Source of the DNA: Mucilaginibacter sp. UR6-11
GTDB lineage: Bacteria; Bacteroidota; Bacteroidia; Sphingobacteriales; Sphingobacteriaceae
Assembly: GCF_020880695.1 (NCBI RefSeq)
Contig: NZ_JAJIWO010000006.1
Location: 248,001 to 312,000 of the forward strand
Length of the DNA stretch: 64,000 bases
Direction: 5' to 3'
Positions 56,977 to 64,000 of this stretch are shown here, in pieces. How positions within the stretch are numbered: position 1 is the stretch's first letter; each line of letters starts with the position of its first letter. The notes beneath the pieces were generated by a model, which had not been told where the DNA came from, ran no database searches, and saw only the letters and a list, made by a program, of their open reading frames with translations. The translations under genes and the position numbers were made by a program.

Positions 56977-58002
56977 TCAGGCTAACCTATATAATGGGAA
57001 GAAGTCAACTTTAGAGTCTTTATCAATGCCTCTTTGATCAAGCAGATGCTGATATACGGTAGGATTTGCTATATATCGCCAGGATCTGTAGTCAAAAAAC
57101 AAATCCGAAAATGAGCTTTTCCAGTTAAAAAGCGAGTCTTTTTGAAATCCTAATCCTCCCCCAAGGTTAAAATATCGCATCCCTGATTCACGTCCGATTT
57201 TCCCTATACCGTCCGCTAAAAATTTTGCGGGACTATCACATAAATATTCGGCTCTGGTTCCAATTAAATATGATTGTATTATTTCGTTTTTAAATACTAC
57301 TATAGTGCTACAGGCTACTTCATCGCCTTTATAGGCCATAAATAGCCGTGCATCATATTCTGTAGTATTGAGCATTTCTAAATAATAATGTTCATCAAAC
57401 AGGTAAAACCCAGCGGCACCTATCCTTTTCATGTTTTCATCATAAATTTCTTTGAATACTTTAATTGCAGCAGCACTGTTTTCTTCTTTGATATAATAAC
57501 CCTTGTTTATTGCACTTTTTACATTAGCTAAAGTTGTTCGGTTATATTTTCTACGCTGGTCTTCAATGCTTCCATTTAAGTCCATTACCACTACTTTGCC
57601 ATTTTCGTACACGTCAGCAATTTTATTGAGTAATAAATATTGATTGTAAAAAGGGTTCATCCTTATAAAAACTGAAACATAATTTCCGTCAGATAAAAAT
57701 TTAAGAAAGGCGTCTTTAAAATTGACAATCAATTTCGAATCGATAGCTTCCATTTTTTTATTTGACAACGGGCCCGAGTACCCATATACACATGTTAGGT
57801 CGAAGTATATTGATTCGGGGATATTTCGCCGAATCAACGGTATCGCAATAAAATCAGAGCCCTCTTCATAAACACATAACAGCGCTGTTCCCTTATTATT
57901 AAGCGAATGGTAATGCCAGGTATGGTAAAAATCGGTTTCGGCCGATCGGTTTATGTATGATACCCATTCCGTTTTGTCGGCGATAGTTAATGTCCTGATC
58001 AT
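56977..58002 (-). CDS. GNAT/FemAB-like acyltransferase
   Basis: 341 residues, soluble. The N-terminal half (WVSYINRSAETDFYHTWHYH) and the C-terminal GNAT-type half (ARLFMAYKGDEVACSTIVVF, then LIGTRAEYLCDSPAKFLADG) match the double-GNAT FemAB-like layout found in polysaccharide clusters. MRYFNLGGGLGFQKDSLFNW closes the fold. It probably transfers an acyl or aminoacyl group to a sugar or lipid-linked intermediate; the donor is unknown. It starts 13 bases after the GNAT gene, in the same run of genes as the dehydratase. Confidence 0.8.
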   Translation of the reverse strand: MIRTLTIADKTEWVSYINRSAETDFYHTWHYHSLNNKGTALLCVYEEGSDFIAIPLIRRNIPESIYFDLTCVYGYSGPLSNKKMEAIDSKLIVNFKDAFLKFLSDGNYVSVFIRMNPFYNQYLLLNKIADVYENGKVVVMDLNGSIEDQRRKYNRTTLANVKSAINKGYYIKEENSAAAIKVFKEIYDENMKRIGAAGFYLFDEHYYLEMLNTTEYDARLFMAYKGDEVACSTIVVFKNEIIQSYLIGTRAEYLCDSPAKFLADGIGKIGRESGMRYFNLGGGLGFQKDSLFNWKSSFSDLFFDYRSWRYIANPTVYQHLLDQRGIDKDSKVDFFPLYRLA

Positions 58003-58014
58003 AAAAATAAGTAC

Positions 58015-58533
58015 TTAATCGTTATCTACTTTGAATGAAGGTTCGAGTTCAGAAAATCGATCAAAAGAGATACTCATAATGATATTCCCGTCGTCCTTAC
58101 CGGTAATTTGAAATCCGGCTTTTTCGTAAATTGATATTGCCGCAATATTTGCGGGGTGCACTTTTAAATAAATAACCTCAAGTTTTCTATTAAAAAATCC
58201 ATATCTTAAGATCAATACCGTCGCTTGGAAACCAACTCCCTTGCCCCAGTAAAGTTTATTACCTATAAATAAATGCAACTCAGCAGTTTTACCATGAAAA
58301 TCGAGCAGCTGAACATTACCGATATAGGTATCAAGCCTTTTAACGCATATAGCGAAGCGGCTTTGATCGGGTCTGTTTAAATTATTTCGCAGCCATTCTG
58401 TTTCCATCTCTTCTGTAATAATTCCATTTGCTTTAAATCCGGTATAGGTCCATATTGATGGATCATTTCTCCACAAATAGGATATTTTAGCATCTTCAAG
58501 AACGAGCGGCCTTATATAGATAGAAATGATCAT
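58015..58533 (-). CDS. GNAT N-acetyltransferase (RimJ/PseH-like)
   Basis: 172 residues. Acetyl-CoA-binding GNAT core: IRPLVLEDAKISYLWRNDPS at the start, ELHLFIGNKLYWGKGVGFQA (motif A) and VHPANIAAISIYEKAGFQIT (motif B). The start overlaps the end of the aminotransferase gene by four bases (ATGA), so the pair is translationally coupled. The natural reading is N-acetylation of the amino sugar made by the preceding enzyme, as PglD or PseH do in other systems. Substrate inferred from context. Confidence 0.88.
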   Translation of the reverse strand: MIISIYIRPLVLEDAKISYLWRNDPSIWTYTGFKANGIITEEMETEWLRNNLNRPDQSRFAICVKRLDTYIGNVQLLDFHGKTAELHLFIGNKLYWGKGVGFQATVLILRYGFFNRKLEVIYLKVHPANIAAISIYEKAGFQITGKDDGNIIMSISFDRFSELEPSFKVDND

Positions 58534-59501
58534 ATAAAAGTGCGTAACGTATTTAACATGTAATTCATATCAAAAAGGCTATACCTATGATCAATAGGCA
58601 GCGGAACAATGTTACGAGCCAGGTAATTTTCATACATACTTGTATCTGTCCATTCAAAAACATTTGGCCAATAAGTAGGTACAAAAATATTACGTTGTAT
58701 TAGGTGCAATTTTAGCTGCCTGTCATTTGACAAAAAAGGATACACTAATGGTGAAAACGTTTCGGGGAAATTAAACTTAAACAAGTTGTAATGTTTCAGA
58801 TGTTTATGAATAAAGTTAAAATTGCGCATCCTGATTCTGGCACACTCAGCATAGTTTATACCAGAGAGTATCCTCTTTGTTAATGGCGACATGATGCGAA
58901 TTGGATTGTTCTCCAGATCTTTGTTATTTTTTAAATAATCACTATAACCCTGTTGTATACCTTGATCTATATTTTTTAAAAGATGTGAAAATCGATGGAC
59001 GGAACTATCCACAGGATATCGCTTACTTGATTTCCTTTTTATTTGCAAATATGCCCCATCAGATACTCCAAAAAATTTCCTGCATGAATAAAAGGTATCA
59101 ACCCCCTTCAATGGTTCTGAAAAAAAAGCCTGAGAATTATCAATAATGAGGTTGGTAATTTTGTCGCTCAAATTTTTTACAGCTTGATATTTTATGCCAA
59201 AATAATCAGTATATAAAAAGCAAGCGTCAGGTTCAATTTCAAAATCAATTATAGGTTCAAGTTGCTCATTGATAGAATAGAACTGATACTCAAGGCCTAG
59301 TTTAATTATTGGTTCAAGCAGCACAACACAAGTAAAATATGGGATGTAAATTTTACGGTAATGTTTTTCTCTTAAAATATACTCTAATGCATTTCTGCCG
59401 GTATTTAGCCGGACAAGATGTGGATAATATTCGTTTCCCACCGGAAGCTCCAAACCCAAATATCCGCCTATTACTTTTTGGGCTGTTTCTACTTTCTTCA
59501 T
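58530..59501 (-). CDS. Divergent DegT/DnrJ/EryC1-type PLP aminotransferase
   Basis: 323 residues, shorter than the usual 370-400. Fold I aminotransferase signs are present: NTGRNALEYILREKHY, IYIPYFTCVVLLEPI, the cofactor Asp and Gln in IIDNSQAFF (D121, Q124), and the PLP lysine K142 in YSCRKFFGVSDGAYL. It should place an amino group on a keto-sugar nucleotide. Overall identity to textbook DegT proteins looks low, so the substrate may be unusual. Its end is coupled to the GNAT gene; the dioxygenase gene is upstream. Confidence 0.78.
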   Translation of the reverse strand: MKKVETAQKVIGGYLGLELPVGNEYYPHLVRLNTGRNALEYILREKHYRKIYIPYFTCVVLLEPIIKLGLEYQFYSINEQLEPIIDFEIEPDACFLYTDYFGIKYQAVKNLSDKITNLIIDNSQAFFSEPLKGVDTFYSCRKFFGVSDGAYLQIKRKSSKRYPVDSSVHRFSHLLKNIDQGIQQGYSDYLKNNKDLENNPIRIMSPLTKRILSGINYAECARIRMRNFNFIHKHLKHYNLFKFNFPETFSPLVYPFLSNDRQLKLHLIQRNIFVPTYWPNVFEWTDTSMYENYLARNIVPLPIDHRYSLFDMNYMLNTLRTFI

Positions 59502-59533
59502 AATACAATGAATAGTAAAGCAAAAATTTAAGT

Positions 59534-60337
59534 TTAGCCCTGATCACGCTGATACATCCGTAAATGAGGGGGTTGGTAATACTCGTTTAAATCAGCCGGT
59601 ATACGCGCGTTGTAACCTATAATCTGTCTAAGTTCAGGCTTTAGCCCCGCAACAAAATCATAGCCCAAAAATCTTGGGTAATCCATTTGTGGTTTAAAAA
59701 AAGGCAAAGTGAACCCTAAGGTTAAGGCTCTCCTGGGCATCGACGTTAAATTCTCTCCGGCAGCGTGCCATAAATTTGAGTCGAAAAGTATAATACTTCC
59801 TTTGGGGGTTATTGCCCGGTCAGCGTGTTTAAAAAAATATTCCTCATCCGGTTTCAAAGCGCTTTTATGTGATCCCGAAAGGAAACGTGTTGCCCCGTTT
59901 TGTAACGTGAAATCATCAAGGGTTATAATCATCTGTAGCAATAGTTTGGTTTCGCTTACAAATGTTCGAATGTCCCTATGCATGTTGCTCAAATACGGGT
60001 GTTCTTGTTTTGAATGTATCACTCCGTTCATGCCATTCAAAATATATTTTCCTCCAAAATATTGGGTTATCTCATTATCACAATACATTCTTTCAAGAAG
60101 CGGTATGCTGAAGTTATCGCGCTCCAGAAGATGGTGAAGGGTACCATCCATATTTGCACTGATGCCATTCTTTATTTGTATATTTCTACGTCGTATATAT
60201 CCATCGTATATGTCGTTGTTAATTATATCAATAAAATCAGGTTCAATTGCATTTTCATAAACTATCCATCCATAACCCTCTAATGATGTCTTAAAATCAT
60301 TTATTGTTCTTTCGGAGTAATTGACTTTGTTTTCCAT
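59534..60337 (-). CDS. Phytanoyl-CoA dioxygenase (PhyH)-like Fe(II)/2-oxoglutarate oxygenase
   Basis: 267 residues. The 2-His-1-carboxylate iron site is visible as H120 and D122 in NMHRDIRTFV and H191 in LWHAAGENL; an Arg after it (R202 or R203 in MPRRALTLGF) fits 2-oxoglutarate binding. SIILFDSNLWHAAGEN is the hallmark strand. Such enzymes hydroxylate small molecules, lipids or sugars. It sits between the glycosyltransferase and aminotransferase genes, so a sugar, nucleotide-sugar or lipid carrier is a plausible substrate, but this is inference. Confidence 0.88.
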   Translation of the reverse strand: MENKVNYSERTINDFKTSLEGYGWIVYENAIEPDFIDIINNDIYDGYIRRRNIQIKNGISANMDGTLHHLLERDNFSIPLLERMYCDNEITQYFGGKYILNGMNGVIHSKQEHPYLSNMHRDIRTFVSETKLLLQMIITLDDFTLQNGATRFLSGSHKSALKPDEEYFFKHADRAITPKGSIILFDSNLWHAAGENLTSMPRRALTLGFTLPFFKPQMDYPRFLGYDFVAGLKPELRQIIGYNARIPADLNEYYQPPHLRMYQRDQG

Positions 60338-60361
60338 AATTGTATTATATAATGTTAATGC

Positions 60362-61504
60362 TTAACTCAATTGCATAATTTTCAGCATATGACGATTGAT
60401 CAGGTTGACATCAAATTTTGTTCTGGCCAGTTTTTGACCATTTAATCCATGTCTTAACACATCTAGTTTGTTGTTCAAGTAAAACTCCATTTTTGAAACA
60501 AGTTGGGACACATTTTTTATCGGAACCATAAAGCCATTCACAGCCATATCTGAGTTAATTGTTTCCCGGCACCCTACAGAATCGCAGGTTATAATTGCCC
60601 GGCCCATGGCCATACTCTCTAACAGGCACCGCGGTACGCCTTCGCCGTAATAGGAAGGTAATACTACTACGGATGAATCTTTGATATATGGACGCACATC
60701 GTCTACTTCACCAACATACTGAACAATTTCACTATACCGTATCTGACTATATAAATTAGGGCTTATGGCATCAATATTATTATCATAAGCGCCAATGAGT
60801 GTAAATTTTATATCTGGATATCGTTTGCGAATGTTTTTCGCAGCCTGGTAATATTCATAAATACCTTTGGCATTTATTAACCGGGCTACCATAATGAAAT
60901 TTATTTGATCCAGATTAGGCGGGCTATATTTATACTGTTCAAGGTCAACACCAGACCCATTAACAAAAAAGACTTTATTCTTATCGTTTAATATCCGGTG
61001 TCGTATCAGGGTATAATAATCATCTTTGTTTTGAAAAATTACTCTCAAATTACGGCCAGGTCTTAAACTAAGTTTTAATAATAGCTTTGTTATAGTGCTA
61101 ATCAAATTAAGTGGTTTACCGTTAGTGAAATTATATCCTAGACCAGTTAACATCGGCGTTATACGTTTAACGCCACATAATCTGGCCATTAACGTGCCGT
61201 AAATAACCGGTTTAAATGTATAAGGAAACAACACGTCGGGTTGAGTCTGTTTAATCAATAAGTATAATTGAATGATGAACTGAATGTCGCGCATAATAGA
61301 TACGTGGCTACCTTCCAGGTTGCTTTCATAAATTGTTACACCCATGGATGTTAACCTATTACGTATGTTTTGCTGTGGTATTTTGGGGGTGAAAGCATAA
61401 ACATGATGCTTTTTTCTAAGTTCCTTTATTAAGTTTCCTCTAAAATCGAGTAAGGATTTAGACGAATCACATACGATAAGTACCTTTTTTCCGGATTTAC
61501 TCAT
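60362..61504 (-). CDS. Glycosyltransferase family 4 protein
   Basis: 380 residues, GT-B fold. The N-terminal half has KVLIVCDSSKSLLDFRGNLI and TPMLTGLGYNFTNG. The C-terminal donor half has INFIMVARLINAKGIYEYYQ, the VVLPSYYGEGVPRCLLESMA block with the E-x7-E motif region, and MGRAIITCDSVGCRET. It resembles PglA-like enzymes that add a sugar to an undecaprenyl-linked amino sugar. It probably extends the glycan made by the neighbouring nucleotide-sugar genes; donor and linkage are unknown. Confidence 0.92.
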   Translation of the reverse strand: MSKSGKKVLIVCDSSKSLLDFRGNLIKELRKKHHVYAFTPKIPQQNIRNRLTSMGVTIYESNLEGSHVSIMRDIQFIIQLYLLIKQTQPDVLFPYTFKPVIYGTLMARLCGVKRITPMLTGLGYNFTNGKPLNLISTITKLLLKLSLRPGRNLRVIFQNKDDYYTLIRHRILNDKNKVFFVNGSGVDLEQYKYSPPNLDQINFIMVARLINAKGIYEYYQAAKNIRKRYPDIKFTLIGAYDNNIDAISPNLYSQIRYSEIVQYVGEVDDVRPYIKDSSVVVLPSYYGEGVPRCLLESMAMGRAIITCDSVGCRETINSDMAVNGFMVPIKNVSQLVSKMEFYLNNKLDVLRHGLNGQKLARTKFDVNLINRHMLKIMQLS

Positions 61505-61523
61505 AGCGATCTGAATTATTTGC

Positions 61524-61537
61524 TAACACATGTGTTA
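61524..61537. promoter_or_regulatory. 14-base perfect palindrome upstream of the glycosyltransferase gene
   Basis: TAACACATGTGTTA is fully self-complementary and lies 20 bases before the glycosyltransferase start codon. This position could hold an operator or a leader-mRNA stem at the head of the minus-strand biosynthetic run. The rest of the 265-base gap shows only the terminator near 61740. Confidence 0.38.
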
Positions 61538-61725
61538 TTCCAATCGGGATTGCATGCTAGCTGGTTAGTGTTTTTTGTAAGACTGGAAGAACATTAAGCG
61601 CCTAATTGAACTGTAGGCCGATCTTTTATGCTTTGACAGATAAGGGCTTATCTTGCTTGTAGTTAGAATAGGTATTAAGAAATAATGCTATTACGATATT
61701 GATTTAGTCACATAAAGTTGAATAA

Positions 61726-61754
61726 CCCAACTACCGTTTATTACAGTAGTTGGG
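61726..61754 (-). terminator. Terminator after the pectate-lyase-like gene
   Basis: Perfect 9-base arms CCCAACTAC (61726-61734) and GTAGTTGGG (61746-61754), with two more possible inner pairs, start 15 bases past the stop. On the minus strand the stem is followed by TTATT. Confidence 0.62.
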
Positions 61755-61769
61755 AAAACAAGAATATGA

Positions 61770-63194
61770 TTAGTTTAAAATTGCGCCCGAACCTTTTTGA
61801 ACGATGGTTGGCACATCGGCTGCAGGATCAAGTACAGCGCTGTATGAATACGATGGTAGCCAAGACGAGACTGCTGTTGTAATGTTGTTAGCGCCACAAT
61901 TTGAATAAATATTAGTGTTAACACCGCTAAAATAACCCGGAGGGTCGCCTGCAAGATTGGTACTAAGTGGTTTCGAACAACTCTGAAAATACTCATTGTC
62001 AGTACGCACGTTCCCAGCCGCCCTTGCTCCTATTGAATAGCCACTGTTGTTTAAGTGGTAATTATTAAACACGTGTACGCTACCGTAATTCATGTCAGGT
62101 TCACGCTCGCCAATATTATACCAAAAATTGTGGTGTAATGTTACATGTAAATGGCCTATATCTTCAGTATTACCTGCAATGCCTCCGCTTATCAGCACAG
62201 ATAAGTTATTGTCATGAAATTTATTCCACGACACAGTTATATAATCAGATGCACGGGTAATTGAAATATCTTTACCCCAATACGCCCATCCGTGGCTACG
62301 GTCAGTACTGAAATCACAATGATCGATCCAAATATGTGTAGATGCATACTTGATCATTACACCAGCATCAGTCACATAATTTCTAAATGTTATATTTTGT
62401 ATTATAATATTATTTACTTGCATTATATAAAGTGGCGCACCTTCAATAATAGCTCCGGGTTTACCAATAATTGTTTTATTTGATGATACGTTAACGGCAT
62501 CGTCGCCTGTACCCATAATGTGGCCACTTACATAAATAATTTTAGCCGTGCTACCAGAAACTGCGGTTTTTAATTCAGATAATGTAGTAACGGTAACGGT
62601 TTGGCCACCAATACCACCTGTAGTAGTTCCGTTTACCATTGCATATCCCATAAGCGCATTACTTAAACCTGTTGTAGTGGTGCCTGTACCAGTCCCTGTA
62701 CCTGTGCCAGTGCCATCAGCTACCGGCGTACCTCCCATAGTATAAGTATACTTTCTTCCATTGGTAGCCGGATTTGTATTATCCGATGAAGAAAAATACA
62801 GTTTGGTGCCCCAATGAACAAAACGCCCCTTACCATAGTTACAAATATTGTTATAAGTGGAGTGGGCGGGATTCAATTCAACTCCATCCTCAAAAAGCCG
62901 CAATGTAGATGCTGTCGGAGAGCTATTCGAATCACCACTTTGCGACAGTGGATAGCCAAGATGGTAACCATACGCACCATCAGCTGCCAACCCAGTTAAA
63001 TTTACTGTGTACACTGTGGATGTTGAAGTGGTGGCCAAGCTATTCCCAACAACAACATTTGATAATGTCGTTTCGCTTAACGAGGAGGGAACGGGGCTTT
63101 CACCATTTTTTTTACAACTATCAATCAGGAAAACTGCGCTTAAAATAAAGCTTACAACCGCCATTTTTTTAAAGATTTTTTTTGTTCTTTTCAT
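61770..63194 (-). CDS. Pectate-lyase-like (PL1 fold) lipoprotein with altered active site
   Basis: 474 residues. A lipoprotein signal (VVSFILSAVFLIDSC) is followed by a beta-rich region, a GT-repeat linker (GTGTGTGTGTTTTG) and a right-handed beta-helix of the PL1 type: IWIDHCDFSTDRSHGWAYWG, YITVSWNKFHDNNLSVLISG, LHHNFWYNIGEREPDMNYGS. Compared from memory with classic pectate lyases, the later calcium-ligand aspartates, the lysine after FHD and two of three arginines in the R.PR.R.G block appear replaced; the first arginine remains. It is surface-anchored and coded among polysaccharide genes. It may bind or cut a non-pectin polymer, perhaps the cell's own. Confidence 0.87.
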   Translation of the reverse strand: MKRTKKIFKKMAVVSFILSAVFLIDSCKKNGESPVPSSLSETTLSNVVVGNSLATTSTSTVYTVNLTGLAADGAYGYHLGYPLSQSGDSNSSPTASTLRLFEDGVELNPAHSTYNNICNYGKGRFVHWGTKLYFSSSDNTNPATNGRKYTYTMGGTPVADGTGTGTGTGTGTTTTGLSNALMGYAMVNGTTTGGIGGQTVTVTTLSELKTAVSGSTAKIIYVSGHIMGTGDDAVNVSSNKTIIGKPGAIIEGAPLYIMQVNNIIIQNITFRNYVTDAGVMIKYASTHIWIDHCDFSTDRSHGWAYWGKDISITRASDYITVSWNKFHDNNLSVLISGGIAGNTEDIGHLHVTLHHNFWYNIGEREPDMNYGSVHVFNNYHLNNSGYSIGARAAGNVRTDNEYFQSCSKPLSTNLAGDPPGYFSGVNTNIYSNCGANNITTAVSSWLPSYSYSAVLDPAADVPTIVQKGSGAILN

Positions 63195-63385
63195 ACTTTA
63201 CATTTTAGGCTTTCCAAACGGGCTTATTTGAAAAAATTATAACCTAAAATTTTGTATGAAAATTAGACTGATTTTAAAAATGGTTCAAAACATGCTTCAA
63301 TCAATCAAAAACGCTTAAAATATGTAAATACAGTTGTAAAATAGTTGTATAAAATTGCACACTTCATGACATTTATATGACACTT

Positions 63386-64000
63386 TTACACTTCTAATTC
63401 CATTTTTTTATTGGCGAAAGAGGGTTCGTTTATTCTATAAAATGCCTTAAACCAATCTATAAAATGCCTAATTCCAATAGGCACAGATATAGAAGGTTTG
63501 TAATTTACGTGGCTATCCAAATTTGATATATCAGCGCAGGTCTCTGCAACATCTCCGTCCTGGAGTGGCTTAAATATTTTCTTTGCTTTTATTTTAATTT
63601 GATCCTCTATCTCGGTAATAAAATCTAAAAGGCTCACCGGCGCTCCTCTGCCAATATTAAATATTCTAAAAGGTGCATTTGAAGTAGCCGGATCCGGACA
63701 AAGACCATCCCAGTCTGTATTGCGTTTGGCAGGGTTATCAATAACGTGTATAGTGCCCTCAATAATATCATCAATGTATGTAAAATCGCGTTTCATATTT
63801 CCATTGTTGAAAATTTCGATAGGTGTCCCTGTAATTATAGCTTTTGTAAAAATAAACAAGGCCATATCCGGTCTTCCCCAAGGTCCGTAAACAGTAAAAA
63901 AGCGTAATCCGGTGGTTTTTAAATTAAATAAGTGGCTGTATGTATGCGCCATCATTTCGTTTGCTTTTTTTGATGCAGCATATAAAGATACCGGGTGATC
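63386..64000 (-). CDS. UDP-sugar epimerase, probably UDP-glucuronate 4-epimerase-like (5' part beyond window)
   Basis: The last 204 or so residues of an extended short-chain dehydrogenase; the reading frame continues through the window edge, so the start is missing. Reading in from the edge gives [20 protein letters not shown], the Tyr-x3-Lys active site. [20 protein letters not shown] and [20 protein letters not shown] are hallmarks of UDP-glucuronate 4-epimerases (CapI-like). [20 protein letters not shown] closes the substrate domain. It would supply UDP-galacturonate or a related sugar for the surface polysaccharide. The exact epimer is inferred. Confidence 0.92.
   Translation of the reverse strand, partial: DHPVSLYAASKKANEMMAHTYSHLFNLKTTGLRFFTVYGPWGRPDMALFIFTKAIITGTPIEIFNNGNMKRDFTYIDDIIEGTIHVIDNPAKRNTDWDGLCPDPATSNAPFRIFNIGRGAPVSLLDFITEIEDQIKIKAKKIFKPLQDGDVAETCADISNLDSHVNYKPSISVPIGIRHFIDWFKAFYRINEPSFANKKMELEV

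Noticed and set aside
62680..62720. Short GT-rich tandem repeat in DNA
   Set aside because: It encodes the Gly-Thr linker of the pectate-lyase-like lipoprotein; it was not treated as a separate repeat element, although slippage there could change linker length.

Overview
The window reads as chromosome from a Bacteroidetes soil-type bacterium, most likely family Sphingobacteriaceae (Mucilaginibacter or Pedobacter-like). The grounds are two SusC-type receptors (one with its SusD), a FecR anti-sigma with a Bacteroidetes-type ECF sigma factor, DUF4249 next to a TonB receptor, LytS/LytTR and giant hybrid sensor kinases, and a glycan-rich surface gene set. Genus assignment is inference. No rRNA, tRNA, CRISPR array, insertion sequence or phage gene was recognised.

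Layout. 1-3.7 kb: a trans-envelope signalling unit made of a SusC-type receptor with STN domain (cut by the left edge), a FecR anti-sigma and a divergent ECF sigma factor. 3.8-6.4 kb: ankyrin protein plus large-subunit catalase. 6.6-12.7 kb: Lrp-type regulator divergent from a tight phenylalanine/tyrosine degradation operon (FAH-type hydrolase, flavin-reductase-like protein, homogentisate dioxygenase, HPPD, long phenylalanine hydroxylase). 12.6-20.2 kb: housekeeping genes (topoisomerase III, FabH, Pif1-like helicase, two cold-shock proteins, aspartate kinase). 20.3-26.0 kb: a SusC/SusD pair followed by a secreted PI-PLC-like enzyme. 26.5-34.5 kb: two small unknown proteins and a three-gene phosphorelay headed by a kinase of about 1,880 residues with nine tandem 92-residue HAMP-type units. 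35-42 kb: a D-threonine-aldolase-like enzyme, the broken tail of a probable ceramidase-like gene, and a LytS/LytTR - TonB receptor - DUF4249 unit. 42.4-46 kb: two more sensor proteins, one with a histidine dimerisation helix but no ATPase domain.

46-64 kb is an AT-rich surface polysaccharide region: methyltransferase, MBOAT O-acyltransferase with SGNH partner, nucleotide-sugar 4,6-dehydratase, DegT-like aminotransferase, two acyltransferases, a phytanoyl-CoA-dioxygenase-like enzyme, a glycosyltransferase, a pectate-lyase-like lipoprotein and a UDP-sugar epimerase (cut by the right edge). In its middle lie a receiver protein and two paralogous PAS - AraC-HTH - PAS - PAS proteins on either side of a small HTH regulator. 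The dehydratase, aminotransferase and acetyltransferases fit synthesis of an N-acylated amino sugar that the glycosyltransferase could use, with MBOAT/SGNH adding O-acyl groups; this is inference from gene content.

The best candidates for something undescribed are the paired PAS-HTH-PAS sensors in the polysaccharide region, the pectate-lyase-like protein that lacks several expected catalytic and calcium-binding residues, and the poly-HAMP phosphorelay. Several intrinsic-terminator-like hairpins were located by direct reading and are listed with exact arms.
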